Positions 32,138-41,948 of a stretch of DNA of 64,000 bases are shown here, one piece after another. The notes under the pieces are model-generated. The model ran no database searches, had not been told where the DNA came from, and was given only the letters and a program-made list of their open reading frames with translations. The DNA is from AP-15 sp963762575. GTDB taxonomy: Bacteria > Pseudomonadota > Alphaproteobacteria > ATCC43930 > CGMCC-115725. Made by a program: the position numbers and the translations under genes. Positions within the stretch are counted from its first letter, which is position 1. The number at the start of each line of letters is the position of its first letter. The DNA lies in assembly GCA_963762575.1 (NCBI GenBank), contig CAVXLL010000013.1, positions 248,001-312,000 of the forward strand. Reading direction: 5' to 3'.

Positions 32138-33481
32138 ATGGCGGAGCCGGCACTGTTCCCGCCGACGGCTCGCGCTCCGGCCGAGGCGCCTTCGGCCCGC
32201 GGGATCGCAAGGGCGCTGGGCGAGAATGCGCTGTTGGCTTTCCCGCCGGAGGCCTTTGAGGAAGAGGTGGTGGTCCGCAGCTTCTTCGGCCGGCGGCGGA
32301 TGATTCTCAGCCGGCCCGCGAGCATCCACCACATCCTCGTCGACAACCCGGGAAACTACCGCCGCACCCCCGCCACCATCCGGATACTGCGCCCATTGCT
32401 CGGCAAGGGTCTCTTGCTCAGCGAAGGCGAGGATTGGCGGCATCAACGGCAGAACGTTGCGCCGGCATTCACGCCGCGGACGATCCCGATATTGGCGCGT
32501 CACATTGCGCAGGCGACCGGCACGCTCATCGGGCGGCTGGCGAATTGTGACGGGCACCCGCTCGATCTCCGCGCCGAGATGCAATTCCTGGCGCTCGAAA
32601 TCGCCGGGCGGTCGATGTTCTCGATGGCGATGGATCGACACGCGTCGGAGCTGCGCTCACTCCTTGCCGGCTATGCCGAGCATCTCGGCCGGCCGAGCCT
32701 CCTCGATTTTCTGCTGCCCTTGCCGATCCCCAGCCCGCGTGAATTTGCGCGGCGGCGCTTTCGCCGCCGCTGGATGGCGCTGATCGGGCGGCTGATCGTT
32801 GAACGCCGCGAGAGGGCACCCGAAGGCGCACCGAGCGATCTGTTCGACCTGCTGTCGACGGAGGAACGGGATCCGGACCGGCTGGCCGACCAGTTCGCGA
32901 CCTTGATCACCGCGGGGCACGAGACGACGGCGGTTGCATTGTTCTGGGCGCTCTACCTCGTCGCGGCGACGCCCGAGGTCGAGAAGCGGATCGCTGCGGA
33001 AGCCGCGCCGCTCGATCTCGGCCCGGAGGGGGCCGCCGAGGCGTTGTCGAGGCTGGTCTACACGCGCGCAGTCGTGCAGGAGGCGCTGCGGCTCTATCCG
33101 CCGGCCTTCACACTGGCGCGCCAAGCGCGTGTTGCCGATACCGCCGGCGGGATCGCGATCCCGGCGAGCGCGGTGCTGTTGATCGCCCCGTGGGTCTTGC
33201 ACCGGCATCGGCGGCTGTGGGACCAGCCGGAGAAGTTCGACCCGGCGCGGTTTCTGCCGGGCGCGCCGCCGCCCGAACGCTGCGCGTATCTGCCCTTCGG
33301 CATGGGCCCGCGCGTCTGCATCGGCGCTCAGTTCGCGCTGACCGAAGCGACCCTGGTCCTTGCAGCAATGACCCGGGTTTTCCATATCGAACGCGCCGAT
33401 ACGGAACCCGTGGCGCCGGTCGCAATCGTCACCACGCAGCCCGACCACCCACCCCTCTTCCGCCTTGCCGTGCGCCGGTAA
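32138..33481 (+). CDS. Cytochrome P450
   Basis: 447 residues, a complete soluble P450. The I-helix motif AGHETT is at 259-264, the K-helix EALR at 315-318, and the heme loop FGMGPRVCIG at 387-396 with the iron-ligating cysteine 394. The proximal WRHQRQNVAPAF C-helix motif is also present. It would hydroxylate a hydrophobic substrate using ferredoxin or flavodoxin electrons, but no redox partner gene is adjacent. It lies between the ThDP lyase and an HD-domain gene on the same strand. Confidence 0.95.
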   Translation: MAEPALFPPTARAPAEAPSARGIARALGENALLAFPPEAFEEEVVVRSFFGRRRMILSRPASIHHILVDNPGNYRRTPATIRILRPLLGKGLLLSEGEDWRHQRQNVAPAFTPRTIPILARHIAQATGTLIGRLANCDGHPLDLRAEMQFLALEIAGRSMFSMAMDRHASELRSLLAGYAEHLGRPSLLDFLLPLPIPSPREFARRRFRRRWMALIGRLIVERRERAPEGAPSDLFDLLSTEERDPDRLADQFATLITAGHETTAVALFWALYLVAATPEVEKRIAAEAAPLDLGPEGAAEALSRLVYTRAVVQEALRLYPPAFTLARQARVADTAGGIAIPASAVLLIAPWVLHRHRRLWDQPEKFDPARFLPGAPPPERCAYLPFGMGPRVCIGAQFALTEATLVLAAMTRVFHIERADTEPVAPVAIVTTQPDHPPLFRLAVRR

Positions 33482-33545
33482 GCGCGCAGAGCAGGGTCGA
33501 GGCCGTTGACTGAGGCGATCCCGTCGGCTTGTTAAGGAGGCTGTC

Positions 33546-34394
33546 ATGCTGAACCCGACGAGCCTTTTGGCTGATGCATTGGGTCGGAACCTCGCCGAGA
33601 CCTACCGCAGGATCTATGGCGACCAAGAGCCGCACATTGCCTTCGGCCTTGATGAAGCCGCCCAACTCGTTATTGAGCGCATCGCCAGCAGCGACGCGCT
33701 CTATCACGATGTCCAACACACGGCACTCGTCACGCTTTGCGTCCAGGACATTTTGCGCGGCCGTCGCCTCGAGCGGAGAATTACGCCGATCGATTGGGGC
33801 CATACCTTATTGGCCGCGCTGACCCACGACATCGGGTATGTGCGGGGCGTCTGCGCCGGCGACACGGCCGACCATTTCGTCATCGATAGCGCCGGCAATA
33901 CCGTAACGCCGTCGCGCGGCGCCTCCGACGCCTTTCTGACACCCTATCACGTCGAGCGGGGGAAGATAGTGGTCCGCGAGCGTTTCGCGCCCGTTCCTTT
34001 CATCGATGAGGAGCGTATCGCCGAGGCCATCGAGCTGACGCGCTTCCCGGTGCCCGACGACGAAGACCACGCCGCCACCGACACGGAAGCGGGCTTGGTC
34101 CGGGCCGGCGATCTGATCGGCCAGTTGGGCGATCCGCTCTACCCGCGCAAATTGAACGCGCTCTACCACGAATTTGTCGAAACCGGCGTTGCCGACAAGC
34201 TCGGCTACAGGAGTCCCGCCGACATGGTCGACCGCTATCCGCAATTCTATTGGAGCAAGGTCGAGCGTTATATCGGCGACGCGCTGCGTTATCTCCAAAT
34301 GACCATGGAAGGTAAGCAATGGACCGCGACCCTCTACAGCCACATCTTCGCGATCGAGCATAATCGCCGACGGATGGGTCCGCAGCCGGGATAA
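33546..34394 (+). CDS. HD-domain phosphohydrolase-like protein
   Basis: 282 residues. An HD-type metal site is suggested by YHDVQHTALV near residue 54, then LLAALTHDIGYVRG near 95-105. Later blocks are YHVERGKIVVRERFAP, ADLIGQ-like RAGDLIGQLGDPLYP and VERYIGDALRYLQMT. HD proteins of this shape hydrolyse phosphate esters, including nucleotides and cyclic dinucleotides; the substrate is unknown. The ATG follows TAAGGAGGCTGTC, the strongest ribosome-binding site in this region. Confidence 0.75.
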   Translation: MLNPTSLLADALGRNLAETYRRIYGDQEPHIAFGLDEAAQLVIERIASSDALYHDVQHTALVTLCVQDILRGRRLERRITPIDWGHTLLAALTHDIGYVRGVCAGDTADHFVIDSAGNTVTPSRGASDAFLTPYHVERGKIVVRERFAPVPFIDEERIAEAIELTRFPVPDDEDHAATDTEAGLVRAGDLIGQLGDPLYPRKLNALYHEFVETGVADKLGYRSPADMVDRYPQFYWSKVERYIGDALRYLQMTMEGKQWTATLYSHIFAIEHNRRRMGPQPG

Positions 34395-34427
34395 CCGCCG
34401 CGACAGCAGCAGAAGTAAGGGCCCAAG

Positions 34428-34760
34428 CTAGGCGCCGGGAAGCCATTTCTCCTCCGATCGCACAAGCGGCTCCACTTCGCGCGCAAACTCGTCGTCAACG
34501 GAATGTTCGTAGCAGCCGATGCGGTCGGCCTCGGGATAGGCCTCCATAATCGCGGCAAGCGCCTCCGCCAATGTATCGAAATCGCCGGTATATTGCAGCC
34601 GGCTGTTCCACACCCCGCGCCACGCCCGGCTCAGCCGCCCGACCGTGGCCTCGTTGGTCTCAGGCATACGGTCGATGTAGGCGGTAATCTCGATGCCGAC
34701 CCGCCCGCCGTCACGCGTCTCGTCGCGGGTGATCTCGACCCGAAATGTCTGATACGCCAT
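34428..34760 (-). CDS. Conserved hypothetical protein
   Basis: 110 residues starting MAYQTFRVEITRDETRDGGR. The composition is that of a genuine soluble alpha/beta protein: GIEITAYIDRMPETNEATVG, a tryptophan-containing SRAWRGVWNSRLQYTGDFD and LAEALAAIMEAYPEADRIGC. No recognised domain, signal or membrane segment. It converges on the HD-domain gene, with 33 bp between stops. Confidence 0.6.
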   Translation of the reverse strand: MAYQTFRVEITRDETRDGGRVGIEITAYIDRMPETNEATVGRLSRAWRGVWNSRLQYTGDFDTLAEALAAIMEAYPEADRIGCYEHSVDDEFAREVEPLVRSEEKWLPGA

Positions 34761-34827
34761 CGCCTCAGTTTATGCCCTGTCGGCGCGAGGCGGTAAATCT
34801 TGAAACGGCGACAAACCGCCGGCCGAT

Positions 34828-35362
34828 TTATCGTCCTCTCTTCAAGGCAGGCGCACCCTTTACCTTGCTCAGCGCATTGGCCGCTGCCGCAAACTACCGG
34901 TCGACGCTGACAAGGCGTCGCAGCGCGCCGCCTTCGCCACATGCAACGCATCGGCGAAATCTAGCCCGCCCGCATCCACTCCAATGCTTCTGCGGCCAAA
35001 GCGGGCTCCTCCAATGTGACCCGCGGCAGTCCCGCAAAGGCCGTCAGAGCAGCAAGGATTCGCTCGCGGCTGAATCGATAACCGCGCCGCATCACCCATT
35101 CGGTTCTACCGCGAGCACGGCGCCGCTTTACTTCGGCAGCGATCGCCGCGTCCATCTCTTCCAGCGTCTTCGGCGGCCCGCGATAAGGCAGCATTCCGGC
35201 GACATCCTCCGGCCCCGTCGGCGCAAAAACCGGCGCCGCCTTCGGCGATACGCCGTCGGGAGTCTCCTCGACCAGCAGGCGGATGCCGGCCTCCCAATGC
35301 CTCAGCTGCCGAATGGCCTTGGGCAGGATGACCTGTCCCTTGGTCGACACGATGGTCTGCCG
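34828..35362 (-). pseudogene. Decayed AbrB-type antitoxin / PIN toxin module
   Basis: In one open frame, an AbrB/MazE-like swapped-hairpin antitoxin (QTIVSTKGQVILPKAIRQLR, then AGMLPYRGPPKTLEEMDAAI) is joined directly to the middle of a PIN toxin (AALTAFAGLPRVTLEEPALA, AEALEWMRAG). The toxin N-terminus with its first catalytic aspartate has been deleted. After a frameshift near 34965 the PIN C-terminus continues (LDFADALHVAKAARCDAL), then an in-frame TAG and AAAANALSKVKGAPALKRGR. No ATG with a ribosome site precedes the antitoxin. The toxin cannot be active. Confidence 0.7.
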
Positions 35363-35779
35363 CCCATGATGGGGATGTGCGCCGAGTTTCGGCTCGATTG
35401 TAGCGAGGTAAGCCCGCGCCGGCGCTGCGACATGGCAAAGTGTGAAATTGCCACATTGGCATTGTAGCGTCGCGCCATCGGACGGCCGCCAAGCGAGGCG
35501 ATTTTGGTTTGAGGAGTTGGGGAAGCCTGATCTCGTGATAAAACAGGACGAGCAACTGCAGCGCGAAGCACGCGGACGGGCGGCTTTTGCGAGGACGCTC
35601 GGGCAATCGGGGTAGGCGGCCGAAGGGCTGCCGCGACCCATGGACAAGCTCCCGCCGCCGAACAGAGATGGCAGAACGTTCGGAACTGAGCCGGCACTGG
35701 ACGACCGCTTGGTTGCGGTGGTGTTAAGATAGTGACGGAGAGCAGTCCGATTGGACAAGCCGAGCGCGAGGAGAAGGAA
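35363..35779. other. Intergenic stretch without a recognisable gene
   Basis: Several open frames cross this stretch on both strands, but none has family resemblance or a plausible start. It probably includes the lost promoter region of the decayed toxin module and the upstream region of the GMC gene. Confidence 0.4.
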
Positions 35780-37396
35780 ATGCAGGCGGATTACGTCATT
35801 GTCGGTGCGGGGTCTGCCGGCTGCGTCCTCGCAAACCGGTTGAGCGAAAACCCCGCGACCCGGGTCATGCTGATCGAGGCCGGCGGCCGCGACTGGAACC
35901 CGTTGATCCACATTCCGGCCGGCTACATGAAGCTGATGGATCATCCGACTTTGACCTGGGGTTTCAAGGCCGAGCCCGATCCCGGCGTCAATGGCCGCGC
36001 GATCCTCTACCCGCGCGGCCGGGTATTGGGCGGGTCGAGCTCGATCAATGGGATGATCTATGTCCGCGGCCAGCCCGAAGATTTCGACCACTGGGGACAG
36101 CTCGGCAATCGCGGGTGGTCGTGGGACGATGTGCTGCCCTATTTCAAAAAAGCCGAGGATTGGGAGGGCGGCGCCGACGAATTTCATGGCCAGGGCGGCC
36201 CGCTATTGACGTCGAGGACTGCCGACAAGCCGCTCTTGTGTCAGAAGCTGATCGAGGCGGGAACTGAGATCGGGCTCGAATACCACGCGGACGTCAACCA
36301 TCTGCCGCCCGGCGCCGGCGACAGTATCGGCTGGGTTCAGCAAACCCGCCGCGGGCGGCGGCGCCAGAGTGCGGCGCGCACCTATCTGCGTCCGGCACTG
36401 AAACGGCCGAACCTGCAGGTCGTCACCAACGCTCTGGTCCACCGCATCCTGTTCGAAGGGGCCCGTGCGGTCGGCGTCGAATACGCGCGGGGCGGCAAGC
36501 TGGAGCGGGTCGACGCCGCTCTTGAGGTCATCCTGGCGGCGGGCGCCATCGGGTCGCCGCATGTCCTGCAGCTCTCGGGTGTCGGTGACCCCGACCATTT
36601 GGGCCGCGTCGGCATTAGGGTCCAGCATGCTCTGCCCGGCGTCGGCAAGAACCTGCAGGACCATTATCTCGCGCGGGTGACTTGCGTCGTGACCGGCGCG
36701 AAGACATTGAACGAGAAGTCGCGTGGCCTGCCATTTGCCGGCGAGGTGCTGCGCTACCTCTTTGCCGGCACCGGCATGCTGACTTACGCCGCCTCGCTGG
36801 TCGCTGCCTCGGTCAAGGTGCTGGAGGAATCGGCAACTCCCGACATTCAATGCCTCTTGGCGTCCGGAAGCTTCGCGCCGGGCCCGATACGCCGGCTGGA
36901 CGACAAGCCCGGTATCACCGCCGGCATCTGGCAAATGCGGCCTGTGAGCCGCGGCTATGTCGAGGCGCGCTCCAACCGGCCGGCCGACTCCCCGGCGATC
37001 AACCCGCGCTATCTCTCCGAGGAGACTGACCGGCGCGCTGTGATCGGCGGTCTGCGGATGGCGCGGCGGCTCTTTGCCGCTCCGGTGCTCAAGAAATACG
37101 TCGTCGCCGAGAACCTTCCCGGCAGCGACGTGGAGAGCGACGACGAGCTGTTGGATTATGCGCGTCAGTACGGATCGACCGTCTTTCACGCGACCTGCAC
37201 CTGCAAGATGGGCCCGGACGCGATGGCGGTGGTCGATGACCATCTGCGTGTGCGCGGTCTTCAAGGCCTGCGCGTGATCGACGCCTCGGTGATGCCGACC
37301 GTCACCTCGACCAACACCAACGCGCCCACGATCATGATCGCCGAAAAAGGCGCTGCCATGATCCTGGAGGAGGCGCGGCAGAAACTGGCGGCTTGA
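35780..37396 (+). CDS. GMC-family FAD oxidoreductase (choline/alcohol dehydrogenase-like)
   Basis: 538 residues. The N-terminus is the FAD-binding DYVIVGAGSAGCVLANRLSE with LIEAGGRDWNPLIHIPAG. GMC signature 1 is YPRGRVLGGSSSINGMIYVR and signature 2 is GAIGSPHVLQLSGVGD. The C-terminal catalytic region has GSTVFHATCTCKMG and TNTNAPTIMIAEKGA. It oxidises an alcohol to an aldehyde; the substrate is unknown. The ATG at 35780 follows GCGAGGAGAAGGAA and directly precedes the FAD strand, so the longer frame from 35732 is not used. It converges on the IlvD-type gene with a 10-bp gap. Confidence 0.9.
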   Translation: MQADYVIVGAGSAGCVLANRLSENPATRVMLIEAGGRDWNPLIHIPAGYMKLMDHPTLTWGFKAEPDPGVNGRAILYPRGRVLGGSSSINGMIYVRGQPEDFDHWGQLGNRGWSWDDVLPYFKKAEDWEGGADEFHGQGGPLLTSRTADKPLLCQKLIEAGTEIGLEYHADVNHLPPGAGDSIGWVQQTRRGRRRQSAARTYLRPALKRPNLQVVTNALVHRILFEGARAVGVEYARGGKLERVDAALEVILAAGAIGSPHVLQLSGVGDPDHLGRVGIRVQHALPGVGKNLQDHYLARVTCVVTGAKTLNEKSRGLPFAGEVLRYLFAGTGMLTYAASLVAASVKVLEESATPDIQCLLASGSFAPGPIRRLDDKPGITAGIWQMRPVSRGYVEARSNRPADSPAINPRYLSEETDRRAVIGGLRMARRLFAAPVLKKYVVAENLPGSDVESDDELLDYARQYGSTVFHATCTCKMGPDAMAVVDDHLRVRGLQGLRVIDASVMPTVTSTNTNAPTIMIAEKGAAMILEEARQKLAA

Positions 37397-37406
37397 TCTT
37401 TAACGA

Positions 37407-39108
37407 TCAGGTTTCGCCGAGCGGGTGCTTGCGCAGGAAGTCGAAGTCGCAGCCGCGGTCGGCCTGCAGCATTTCGCGGCGGTAGAGCAGGGCGTAGCCG
37501 CGCCGGGGAACCGGCGGCGGCGCGACAGGGCGGCGCGCCAACTCCTCCGGAGGGACCAGCAGGTCGAGGCGGCGCTCGGCGACCGAGAGGCGGATGCGGT
37601 CGCCGTTGCTGACTTTGGCGAGCGGGCCGCCGCTCGCCGCGTCGGGGGTGACATGCAGTACGATCGAGCCGTAGGCGGTGCCGCTCATCCGCGCGTCGGA
37701 GATGCGCACCATGTCCTTGACCCCGGCGCGCGCCAGCTTGCCGGGAATCGGCAGATAGCCGGCCTCGGGCATGCCCGAGGCGCTGAGCGGTCCGGCATTC
37801 TGCAGCACGAGGAAATCGTCCGGCGTCACATCGAGCCCGGGATCGTCGATGCGCGCCGAGAGATCCTCGAGCGAGGTGAAGACGACGGCGCGGCCCTCCC
37901 TCTCGAACAGTTTCGGGTCGGCCGCCGAACGCTTGAAGATCGCGCCCTTCGGCGCCAGCGAGCCGAACAGCGCGACGAGCCCGCCCTTAGGCTGCAGCGG
38001 ATCGCTCAAAGGTCTGATGACGGCGCGGTCGACCGGGACCATCCGGCGCGGCAAGCCGTTCCGCCAGGGTTTCGCCGGCGACCGTCAGGCAATCGAGATG
38101 CAGCAGCGGCTGCAATTCGCGCAACACCGCGCCGATGCCGCCGGCGGCGAACAGATCCTCCATGTAGTGCGGGCCGGTCGGCTTCAGATCGACCAGAACC
38201 GGCGTCGTCTCGCTGATCTCGTTGAGCCGGCCGAGGTCGAGGTCGACGCCGGCCCGTCCGGCGATCGCCGTCAGATGCAGCACCGCATTGGTCGAGCCGC
38301 CGATCGCCATCAGCACCCGCAGCGCATTCTCGACCGCATCAGGCGTGACGATCCGATCGGGCGTCAGTCCGGAACCGGCGAGCTGCATCGCCGCGCGACC
38401 GGTCGCCTCGGCGGCGCGCAGCCGGTCGGCATGGACGGCCGGGATCGCCGCGCTGCCGGGCAGGATCATGCCGAGCGCCTCGGCGATCGAAGCCATAGTG
38501 CTCGCCGTGCCCATCACCGCGCAGGTGCCGGCGGTCGTCGCGAGGTTGCCCTCGATCTCGTGGATCTCGGCGGCGTCGATCTCGCCGGCGCGGTACCTCG
38601 CCCAGAACCGGCGGCAATCGGTGCAGGCGCCAAGCCGCTCGCCGTGCCAGCGCGAGGTCATCATCGGCCCGGCGACGAGCCCGATAGCCGGCCGGTTGGC
38701 CGAGATCGCGCCCATCAGCTGCGCCGGCACGGTCTTGTCGCAGCCGCCGACCAGCACGACCGCGTCCATCGGCTGGGCGCGGATCATCTCCTCGGTGTCG
38801 ATCGCCATCAGATTGCGGAACATCAGGCTGGTGGGGCTGAGAAACACCTCGCCGAGCGAAATCGTCGGAAAGGTCAGCGGCAGGCCGCCCGCCGCCAGCA
38901 CGCCGCGCTTCACCGCCTCGATCAGCTCGGGAAAGTGGCGGTGGCAATTGTTGAAGCCGGAATAGGTATCGGCGATGCCGATCACCGGCCGCGCCAGAAG
39001 ATCGGTCGAATACCCCATCGAGCGGGCAAAGGAGCGCCGCAGATAGAGCGCGAAATCAGGGTCGCCGTAATTGGTGAGGCCACGGGCCAAGCCGACCGGT
39101 TCGGTCAT
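37407..39108 (-). pseudogene. IlvD/Edd-family dehydratase, split by one frameshift
   Basis: Two adjoining frames make one enzyme of about 570 residues. The first (from ATG 39108) has the Fe-S cysteines in VGGCDKTVPAQLMGAI, GACTDCRRFWARYRAGEI and TTAGTCAVMGTASTMASI. The second (from about 38050) has the C-terminal core VFTSLEDLSARIDDPGLDV, ISDARMSGTAYGSIVLHVTP and NGDRIRL. The break is near 38050, just after LAERLAA. IlvD makes branched-chain 2-keto acids; sugar-acid dehydratases share the fold, and the neighbouring GMC gene makes a sugar-acid role equally possible. A GAGAGGATACC site precedes the start. Confidence 0.8.
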
Positions 39109-39251
39109 GGTATCCTCTCAAAGCGCCGGAGCCGGTACCTTGCCGCCGTGGCGGCAGCGGAGGCAAGCCTGGGGACGGTCGCGATAGTAAGACCTGAGAC
39201 ACTGCCATCGCCACGGTGTTAACCCTACGGGGCAATCGAGAGGTCGGGTGA

Positions 39252-39638
39252 ATGCGGGTTTCCCAGCTGATGCTGCGGGATGTGACGCTCGTTCCATCCG
39301 AGGACACCGTGCAGAACGCCGCGCGGGCAATCGCAGATATCGACAGCCGGGTCATCCTCATCGGGGTCGAGGACCGCGCCGTCGGGGTCTTGACCATTCG
39401 CGACATCCTGATCCGGTTGGTTGCTGCCGGTCTCGATCCTACCGCCACAACGGTGTCGCAGGTGATGTCCTCTTCGCTCTTCACCTGCACCGAGGAGGAC
39501 ACTGCAGAGAGTATCGCCGAACGCATGGCCGAGCACCACATCGAGCAGATGCCGGTTCTCGACGCAGGCGGACGCCTCGTGGGAATGATAACCCGGCGGG
39601 CAGCCGAGACGCTCGACGGTTCCAGCACGGCCCGGTGA
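39252..39638 (+). CDS. CBS-domain pair protein
   Basis: 128 residues made of two CBS motifs: VSQLMLRDVTLVPSEDTVQN with VILIGVEDRAVGVLTIRDIL, then VSQVMSSSLFTCTEEDTAES with MPVLDAGGRLVGMITRR. Such pairs bind adenine nucleotides and gate partner proteins. The stop overlaps the GTG start of the SLC13-type permease by four bases (GTGA), so the two are translationally coupled and a role in controlling that permease is a reasonable inference. Confidence 0.9.
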   Translation: MRVSQLMLRDVTLVPSEDTVQNAARAIADIDSRVILIGVEDRAVGVLTIRDILIRLVAAGLDPTATTVSQVMSSSLFTCTEEDTAESIAERMAEHHIEQMPVLDAGGRLVGMITRRAAETLDGSSTAR

Positions 39639-41470
39639 GCCGCGACCAAATCGTCTCTCTTGCCGTCTTGGGCGGCATGATCGTCCTGTTCCTCTGGGAC
39701 AGGCTGCGCTACGACCTTGTCGCGTTGCTGGCGCTGCTTGCCGCCGTGTTCGGCGGCATCGTACCCGCCGATCGTGCCTTCTCCGGCTTTTCGAACCCTG
39801 TCGTGCCGCTGATCGCGGGTGCGCTGGTCGTCAGCGCGGCGATCGCCCGATCGGGCGCCGTCGAGGTCCTGGTCCGCTGGCTGACCCCGCTGTTGCGCTC
39901 GTCCTCCTTGCAAATCGGTGTGCTGGTTGCTTGCGTCGCGACGCTTTCGGCCTTTGTGAAGAATGTCGGTGCGTTGGCGATTTTCATGCCGGTCGCCTTT
40001 CAGGTCGCGCGGCGAAACAACCGGTCGCCTTCGGAATTTCTGATGCCGCTCGCTTTTGCATCTTTGTTGGGCGGGTCGATGACGTTGATCGGCACTTCGC
40101 CGAACATGTTGACCGCGACCGTGCGGCAGGAGCTCGAAGGCGCGCCTTTTCACATGTTCGATTTTTTCCCGGTGGCTTTGGGCACCGCGCTCTGCGGCGT
40201 TATCTTCCTGAGTTTCGGCTGGCGGCTGATACCGCGTGGGCGGCGCTCCGCGGCAGCCGATAACGCGTTCAAGATCGATGACTACACGAGCGAGCTCAAG
40301 GTCGCGCCGGGCTCTCCGTTTGCCGGCCAGACGGTGGCCGAACTCGAAAATGCGGCCGGCGGCGACGTCGCTGTTGCCGCCATCGTTCGAGACGAATACC
40401 GGCGTTATGTCCCCGGCGGAAGCTGGGCTGTTCTTCCCGACGATCTGCTCGTGGTCGAGGCAGACCCGCAGGCCCTCGAGCAGTTCATCAGCGACGGCAA
40501 GCTCGAGGTGGTCGGCAGCAAGGAACTGCCGCAGGCGCCTGAAGGTGCCGAGGCCCAGGGTGCGGAAGCGAAACACGATGCCGCTCTCGTGCCGGCCGAG
40601 TTGGATCCGAACCGGCTCGCCACGGTCGAGGCGGTGGTCACCGCGGATTCGGAGCTGATCGGTCATTCTGCCGCGGATCTACATTTGCGCGAGCGATACG
40701 GCGTCAACGTCCTCGCAATCGGCCGGCGTGGACGGCAAACGGCGGTTCGGCTGCGCCGCCTGAAGTTCCAGCACGGCGATGCGATCGTCTTCCAGGGACG
40801 TCGGGCAGTGATTTATGAGACGCTGGCGACTCTCGGCTGCCTGCCGCTGGCCGAGCGTCAATTGCGGCTCGGGCGCCGCCGCCAGCTGGTACTGCCAGTC
40901 GCGATCCTGGCTCTGGCAATGATCGCGGCGGCGTTTCGACTGGTTCCGGCGGAGATCGCCTTTGTTGCAGCGGCGCTTGCGATTGCTCTCCTCGGCTTGC
41001 TCAGCTTGAGCGAGCTCTACACCGCGGTCGAGTGGCCGATCCTGATCATGATCGGGGCGCTGATCCCGATCGGCGAGGCGGTCAAGAGCACCGGCACGAC
41101 GGACCTGCTCGCGGGCCTGATTTCTGGATTTGCCGTGCATTTGCCCGCTTACGGCGTCCTTGCGCTAATTCTCGCGGTGACGATGCTGGTGACGCCGATC
41201 CTGCATCACGCGGCCGCCGTTCTGGTCATGGGGCCGATCGCGGCCGAGCTGGCCCAAAACTTGGGGTACAAGATCGATCCTTTCTTGATTGCAGTGGCGC
41301 TCGGGGCGGGATCAGATTTTCTGTCGCCGATCGGCCATCAATCAAACACTCTTGTTATGGGACCTGGAGGATACCACTTCGCGGATTACTGGAAATTGGG
41401 ACTGCCGCTTTCGCTGATCGTTGTCGGGATGGGCGTTCCTCTGATCCTTTTATTCTGGCCGCTGCGTTGA
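39635..41470 (+). CDS. SLC13-family permease with internal TrkA-C (RCK_C) domains
   Basis: 612 residues beginning at GTG 39635 inside the stop of the CBS gene. The N-terminal membrane half has DLVALLALLAAVFGGIVP, SAFVKNVGALAIFMPVAF and ASLLGGSMTLIGTSPNMLTA. Residues about 210-420 are two cytoplasmic TrkA-C modules (AGQTVAELENAAGGDVAVAA, LPDDLLVVEADPQALEQF; RYGVNVLAIGRRG). The C-terminal membrane half ends with LGAGSDFLSPIGHQSNTLVM. This layout is typical of sulfate or dicarboxylate carriers of the ArsB/NhaD superfamily; the ion is unknown. Both ligand-binding TrkA-C and the coupled CBS protein suggest nucleotide-controlled transport. Confidence 0.9.
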   Translation: MSRDQIVSLAVLGGMIVLFLWDRLRYDLVALLALLAAVFGGIVPADRAFSGFSNPVVPLIAGALVVSAAIARSGAVEVLVRWLTPLLRSSSLQIGVLVACVATLSAFVKNVGALAIFMPVAFQVARRNNRSPSEFLMPLAFASLLGGSMTLIGTSPNMLTATVRQELEGAPFHMFDFFPVALGTALCGVIFLSFGWRLIPRGRRSAAADNAFKIDDYTSELKVAPGSPFAGQTVAELENAAGGDVAVAAIVRDEYRRYVPGGSWAVLPDDLLVVEADPQALEQFISDGKLEVVGSKELPQAPEGAEAQGAEAKHDAALVPAELDPNRLATVEAVVTADSELIGHSAADLHLRERYGVNVLAIGRRGRQTAVRLRRLKFQHGDAIVFQGRRAVIYETLATLGCLPLAERQLRLGRRRQLVLPVAILALAMIAAAFRLVPAEIAFVAAALAIALLGLLSLSELYTAVEWPILIMIGALIPIGEAVKSTGTTDLLAGLISGFAVHLPAYGVLALILAVTMLVTPILHHAAAVLVMGPIAAELAQNLGYKIDPFLIAVALGAGSDFLSPIGHQSNTLVMGPGGYHFADYWKLGLPLSLIVVGMGVPLILLFWPLR

Positions 41471-41558
41471 AGCGTTGGAATTAACCGGGCTTTATCGCGT
41501 TAATGGATATGAGCAGGCGACGATCAGCACGTTGGGAATACTTACACGGGTGAGAACC

Positions 41559-41930
41559 ATGGCCAAACCGAAGAGAGGGCGGTCGACCGCCGCGATCGAC
41601 GATCATGTCGGAAGCCGGATCCGCGAACGCCGCATCATGCTGGGGCTGACCCAGCAGCAGCTCGCCGAGATGATCGGCGTAACCTATCAGCAGGCTCACA
41701 AATACGAGCGCGGCATCAATCGCGTCTCCGCCGGAAGGCTGTTCGAGATCGCGCGCGCGCTGAGCGCACCAATAACGTATTTTTACGAAGGAATTGGTGA
41801 GGAAGGGCCGCGGCAAGTCACACCCCATCAACGGATGCTGTTGGAGATTGCCCGCAACTTCGCCGAAATCAGAAACGAGAAACACCAGGAAGCCGTGAGC
41901 CAGCTCGCCCGCGCCTTGGCCAGCCGCTGA
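41559..41930 (+). CDS. XRE-family transcriptional regulator
   Basis: 123 residues. A Cro/CI-type helix-turn-helix occupies residues about 18-75: IRERRIMLGLTQQQLAEMIG, VTYQQAHKYERGINRVSAGR, LFEIARALSAPITYFYEG. The C-terminal tail (HQRMLLEIARNFAEIRNEK) is helical. This is the short type common in alphaproteobacteria, with several paralogues per genome. ATG 41559 is chosen by alignment to the usual MAKP start; the frame is open further upstream. Targets unknown. It stands alone between the permease and the AhpD-like gene. Confidence 0.85.
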   Translation: MAKPKRGRSTAAIDDHVGSRIRERRIMLGLTQQQLAEMIGVTYQQAHKYERGINRVSAGRLFEIARALSAPITYFYEGIGEEGPRQVTPHQRMLLEIARNFAEIRNEKHQEAVSQLARALASR

Positions 41931-41948
41931 AGCGGCCGATTGCGGCGC

